Below, in pieces: positions 61,926-64,000 of a stretch of DNA of 64,000 bases. The position numbers were made by a program, and so were the translations under genes. Each line of letters opens with the position of its first letter. Position 1 is the stretch's first letter. The stretch comes from Acidimicrobiales bacterium (GTDB lineage: Bacteria > Actinomycetota > Acidimicrobiia > Acidimicrobiales > Aldehydirespiratoraceae), in the NCBI GenBank assembly GCA_040219515.1, contig JAVJSI010000011.1:62001-126000 (forward strand), given 5' to 3'. The notes beneath the pieces are model-generated. The model saw only the letters and a list, made by a program, of their open reading frames with translations. It searched no databases and was not told the DNA's origin.

Positions 61926-61931
61926 TTGACA
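61926..61931 (+). promoter_or_regulatory. -35-like TTGACA upstream of the amidohydrolase
   Basis: A consensus TTGACA lies 54 bp before ATG 61985, in an AT-richer patch (ATAACGATGATTTCC). A good -10 at 17 bp is lacking (GTTTAC). This 172-bp gap is one of the few places with a SigA-like -35. Confidence 0.3.
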
Positions 61932-61984
61932 TAACGATGATTTCCGGCGTTTACGGGGTGAGAAGGGAGAGCTAGACAGGTGAC

Positions 61985-63181
61985 ATGGCTCAGGATCGCT
62001 ACACCATCATTTCGGCCGACTGTCACGCCGGGGCCGACATCCCGGGCTACAAGCCGTATCTGGCCGCCGAGTACCACGACGAGTTCGAGGCATGGGCCGA
62101 CTCGTACGTGAACCCGTTCTCGGACCTCGAGGATCCGACCCGGGTGCGCAACTGGGACAACGACTATCGCCAGCGTGAACTCGAGGGTGATCTCCAGTCC
62201 GCCGAGATCGTGTTCCCGAACACCGTGCCGCCGTTCTTTCCCACGGGTCAGCTGGTCGTGCGGCCACCGGCGAGCGGTCGCGATCACGAGCTGCGCCAGG
62301 CCGGGCTCACCGCCCACAATCGATGGCTGGCCGACTGGTGCGCCGAGCTGCCCGGCCGCCGCGCCGGCCTCGCGCAGATCTTCCCCAACGACGTCGCGGC
62401 GGCGGTGGCGGAGATCCACTGGGCCAAGGAGCACGGGCTGAAGGGCATTCTCTTCTCGGCCATTCCGCCCGATGCCGGCGTGCCCGCCCTCTGGGACCCG
62501 ATCTACGACCCGGTGTGGGCCGCCGCGCAGGAAACCGGGCTGCCGATCAACCAGCACGGCGGCGCCGGCATCCCCGACATCGAGGGATCCCCCGGACGCA
62601 ACATGTTGATGCTGATGGAGGTGCCCTTCTTCGCCAACCGAAGCCTCTGGCACCTCATCATCGGCGGCGTGTTCGAGCGCTACCCGGGGCTGAAGTTCGT
62701 CATGACGGAGCAGGCCGTGGGCTGGGTACCCGATGTGCTGGCCCGGATGGACGTCTACTGGGGTCTGTTCAAGGAGAACGGCCGGGTCGGCGAGATGCCC
62801 GCACCCGAGGACCTGCTCCCCCACGCCCCGTCGTTCTATTTCCACCGCAACTGCTGGATGGGCGCGAGCATGCCGTCGCCCGACGAGGCCGTGGCGATGC
62901 AGGCGCTCGGCGTCGACCGGGTGATGTGGGGAAGCGACTACCCCCACAAGGAAGGCACCTACCCCTACACGCTCGAGTCGTTGCAACACACGTTCCACGA
63001 CTGGAACGAGGCTGACCTCCGCAAGGTGCTCGGCGAGACGGCCGCTGAGGTGTACGACCTCGACATGGCGGCGCTCGAGCCACTCGGCATCGGCCCCACC
63101 GTGGAGCAGGTCGCCACTCCCCTGGCCGAGAAGCCAACGGACACGTACAGCATGGCCTTCTCGCCCCGCCGTCTGGCCTAG
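61985..63181 (+). CDS. Amidohydrolase family protein (COG2159-type)
   Basis: 398 residues. The N-terminus reads IISADCHAG rather than the HxH of classic amidohydrolases, so one His is replaced; other metal positions are the His in PINQHGGAG and the Asp in VMWGSDYPHKEGTYPYT. FKENGRVGEMPAPEDLL and FYFHRNCWMG are typical of this branch of actinobacterial decarboxylase/hydrolases (ACMSD-related). Substrate unknown. Confidence 0.85.
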   Translation: MAQDRYTIISADCHAGADIPGYKPYLAAEYHDEFEAWADSYVNPFSDLEDPTRVRNWDNDYRQRELEGDLQSAEIVFPNTVPPFFPTGQLVVRPPASGRDHELRQAGLTAHNRWLADWCAELPGRRAGLAQIFPNDVAAAVAEIHWAKEHGLKGILFSAIPPDAGVPALWDPIYDPVWAAAQETGLPINQHGGAGIPDIEGSPGRNMLMLMEVPFFANRSLWHLIIGGVFERYPGLKFVMTEQAVGWVPDVLARMDVYWGLFKENGRVGEMPAPEDLLPHAPSFYFHRNCWMGASMPSPDEAVAMQALGVDRVMWGSDYPHKEGTYPYTLESLQHTFHDWNEADLRKVLGETAAEVYDLDMAALEPLGIGPTVEQVATPLAEKPTDTYSMAFSPRRLA

Positions 63182-63190
63182 CGAGTCCGG

Positions 63191-64000
63191 ATGATCGCTC
63201 GTGTGGCCGTCGATGCGGCGTACGGACGTATCCGGGGACGGGTGCGGCGCACGCCGGTGATGGAGTTCTCGACGCCCGAGGGCGCGCCCATCACCCTCAA
63301 GCTCGAGCTGTTCCAGCACTCGGGTTCGTTCAAGGTGCGGGGTGGGTTCAACTCGGTGCTGGCGCAGGGCGTGCCCGAGGCCGGCCTCATCGCCGCGTCC
63401 GGGGGCAATCACGGTGCTGCGGTGGCATACATCGCCCGTGAGCTGGGCGTTCGCGCAGAGATCCACGTCCCCACGACGGCGGCGCCGGTCAAGATCGGAC
63501 GCATCCGCGCACTCGGCGCCGATGTCCGCGTGGCCGGGGCGCTCTACGCAGATGCCCAGGCCGCCTGCGACGAACGGATCGTCGAGTCGGGGGCACTCGC
63601 CATTCACCCCTTCGATGCCCCGCTCACGGTCGCCGGGCAGGGCACACTCGGGATCGAGATCGAGCAGCAACTGGAGGCGGTCGACACGGTCGTCGTCGCG
63701 ACCGGCGGTGGCGGGCTTGCGGGCGGCATTGCGGCCGCGCTCCCCCACGTTCGCCTGGTGTGCGTCGAGCCGGCGCAGTCCTGCTGCCTCCATGCTGCAC
63801 TTGCGGCCGGAGAGCCTGTGCCGGTGGAGATCGACAGCATCGCGGCCGACTCCCTGGGTGCCCGCCAGATCGGCGCCGTACCCTGGTCGGTGCTCGAGAC
63901 CCGGGCCGAGTCGGTCCTGGTGAGCGACGAGGCGATCATCGCGGCCCGTCAGTCGCTCTGGGACGAGGCGCAGCTCGTCGCCGAGATGGGTGGCGCCACT
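63191..64000 (+). CDS. Threonine/serine dehydratase-like PLP enzyme, 5' part
   Basis: 270 codons run off the window end. N-terminal RVRRTPVMEFSTPEGAPITLKLELFQHSGSFKVRGGFNSV has the PLP Lys (SGSFKVRG), then ASGGNHGAAVAYIARELG and the phosphate loop ATGGGGLAGGIAAAL. This is the threonine dehydratase (IlvA/TdcB) or serine racemase branch of fold-type II; the missing C-terminus prevents finer assignment. It starts at ATG 63191, nine bases after the amidohydrolase, and may be cotranscribed. Confidence 0.85.
   Translation, partial: MIARVAVDAAYGRIRGRVRRTPVMEFSTPEGAPITLKLELFQHSGSFKVRGGFNSVLAQGVPEAGLIAASGGNHGAAVAYIARELGVRAEIHVPTTAAPVKIGRIRALGADVRVAGALYADAQAACDERIVESGALAIHPFDAPLTVAGQGTLGIEIEQQLEAVDTVVVATGGGGLAGGIAAALPHVRLVCVEPAQSCCLHAALAAGEPVPVEIDSIAADSLGARQIGAVPWSVLETRAESVLVSDEAIIAARQSLWDEAQLVAEMGGAT

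Noticed and set aside
61853-63793. 646-residue minus-strand frame
   Set aside because: Antisense to the amidohydrolase and the dehydratase; composition biased, no motifs.

Overview
The window is a densely packed, high-GC bacterial chromosome segment. Many genes start with GTG and neighbouring genes often overlap by ATGA or GTGA. A mycothiol synthase-like acetyltransferase, menaquinone genes (menA, menG), a HelD-type helicase, a DUF222/HNH protein and a TIGR03083-type protein point to Actinobacteria. The mix of gene families looks most like class Acidimicrobiia, but that placement is inference. No rRNA, tRNA, integrase or CRISPR array was found.

Layout. 1-12 kb: purine operon purL-purQ-purC-purE-purK-purF-purD-purM-purN, translationally coupled to menA. 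PurL carries a fused PurS-like N-terminus. 12-17.7 kb: a mostly minus-strand block (VOC protein, menG, small membrane protein, rlmN, mshD-like), with nth and a VTT-family membrane protein on the plus strand and a candidate small RNA between them. 17.9-23 kb: histidine operon hisD-C-B-H-A-F. 23-28 kb: HNH protein, a frameshifted cysteine hydrolase, an alpha/beta hydrolase divergent from an orphan GroES-like gene, and an amidase divergent from hisI. 28-35.2 kb: tryptophan cluster trpE-ygfZ-dnaJ-like-ABM-trpC-trpF-trpB-trpA. 35-47.5 kb: accessory metabolism with two flavin disulfide reductases, two crotonases, a tandem pair of SDRs, a hotdog thioesterase, AlkB, VOC proteins and a decayed AraC regulator. 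47.5-54.3 kb: a response regulator and hybrid kinase pair, HelD, and an MBOAT/SGNH pair for surface polysaccharide acylation. 54-64 kb: YqgE, thiD, SET protein, rRNA methyltransferase, PEP mutase/ICL family protein, M48 peptidase, lipoprotein, M23-SLH wall protein, amidohydrolase, and a PLP dehydratase cut by the window end.

How the genes connect. Purine, histidine and tryptophan synthesis all use PRPP, and the HisF by-product AICAR feeds back into purines, so the first 35 kb is a PRPP-centred supercluster. It is incomplete here: purB, purH, purA, hisG, hisE, trpD and trpG are not in the window.

Regulation. Most non-operonic genes have a TANNNT box (usually TAGNGT or TACGNT) ending 5-8 nt before the start codon, which is the layout expected for leaderless mRNAs. 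Several divergent gene pairs share such boxes. Unusual items are a candidate three-hairpin sRNA ending in an intrinsic terminator, tandem 14-bp repeats that create overlapping mini-ORFs at a start codon, a probable CTG start for trpC, a HAD phosphatase lacking its nucleophile, and two decayed or frameshifted genes.
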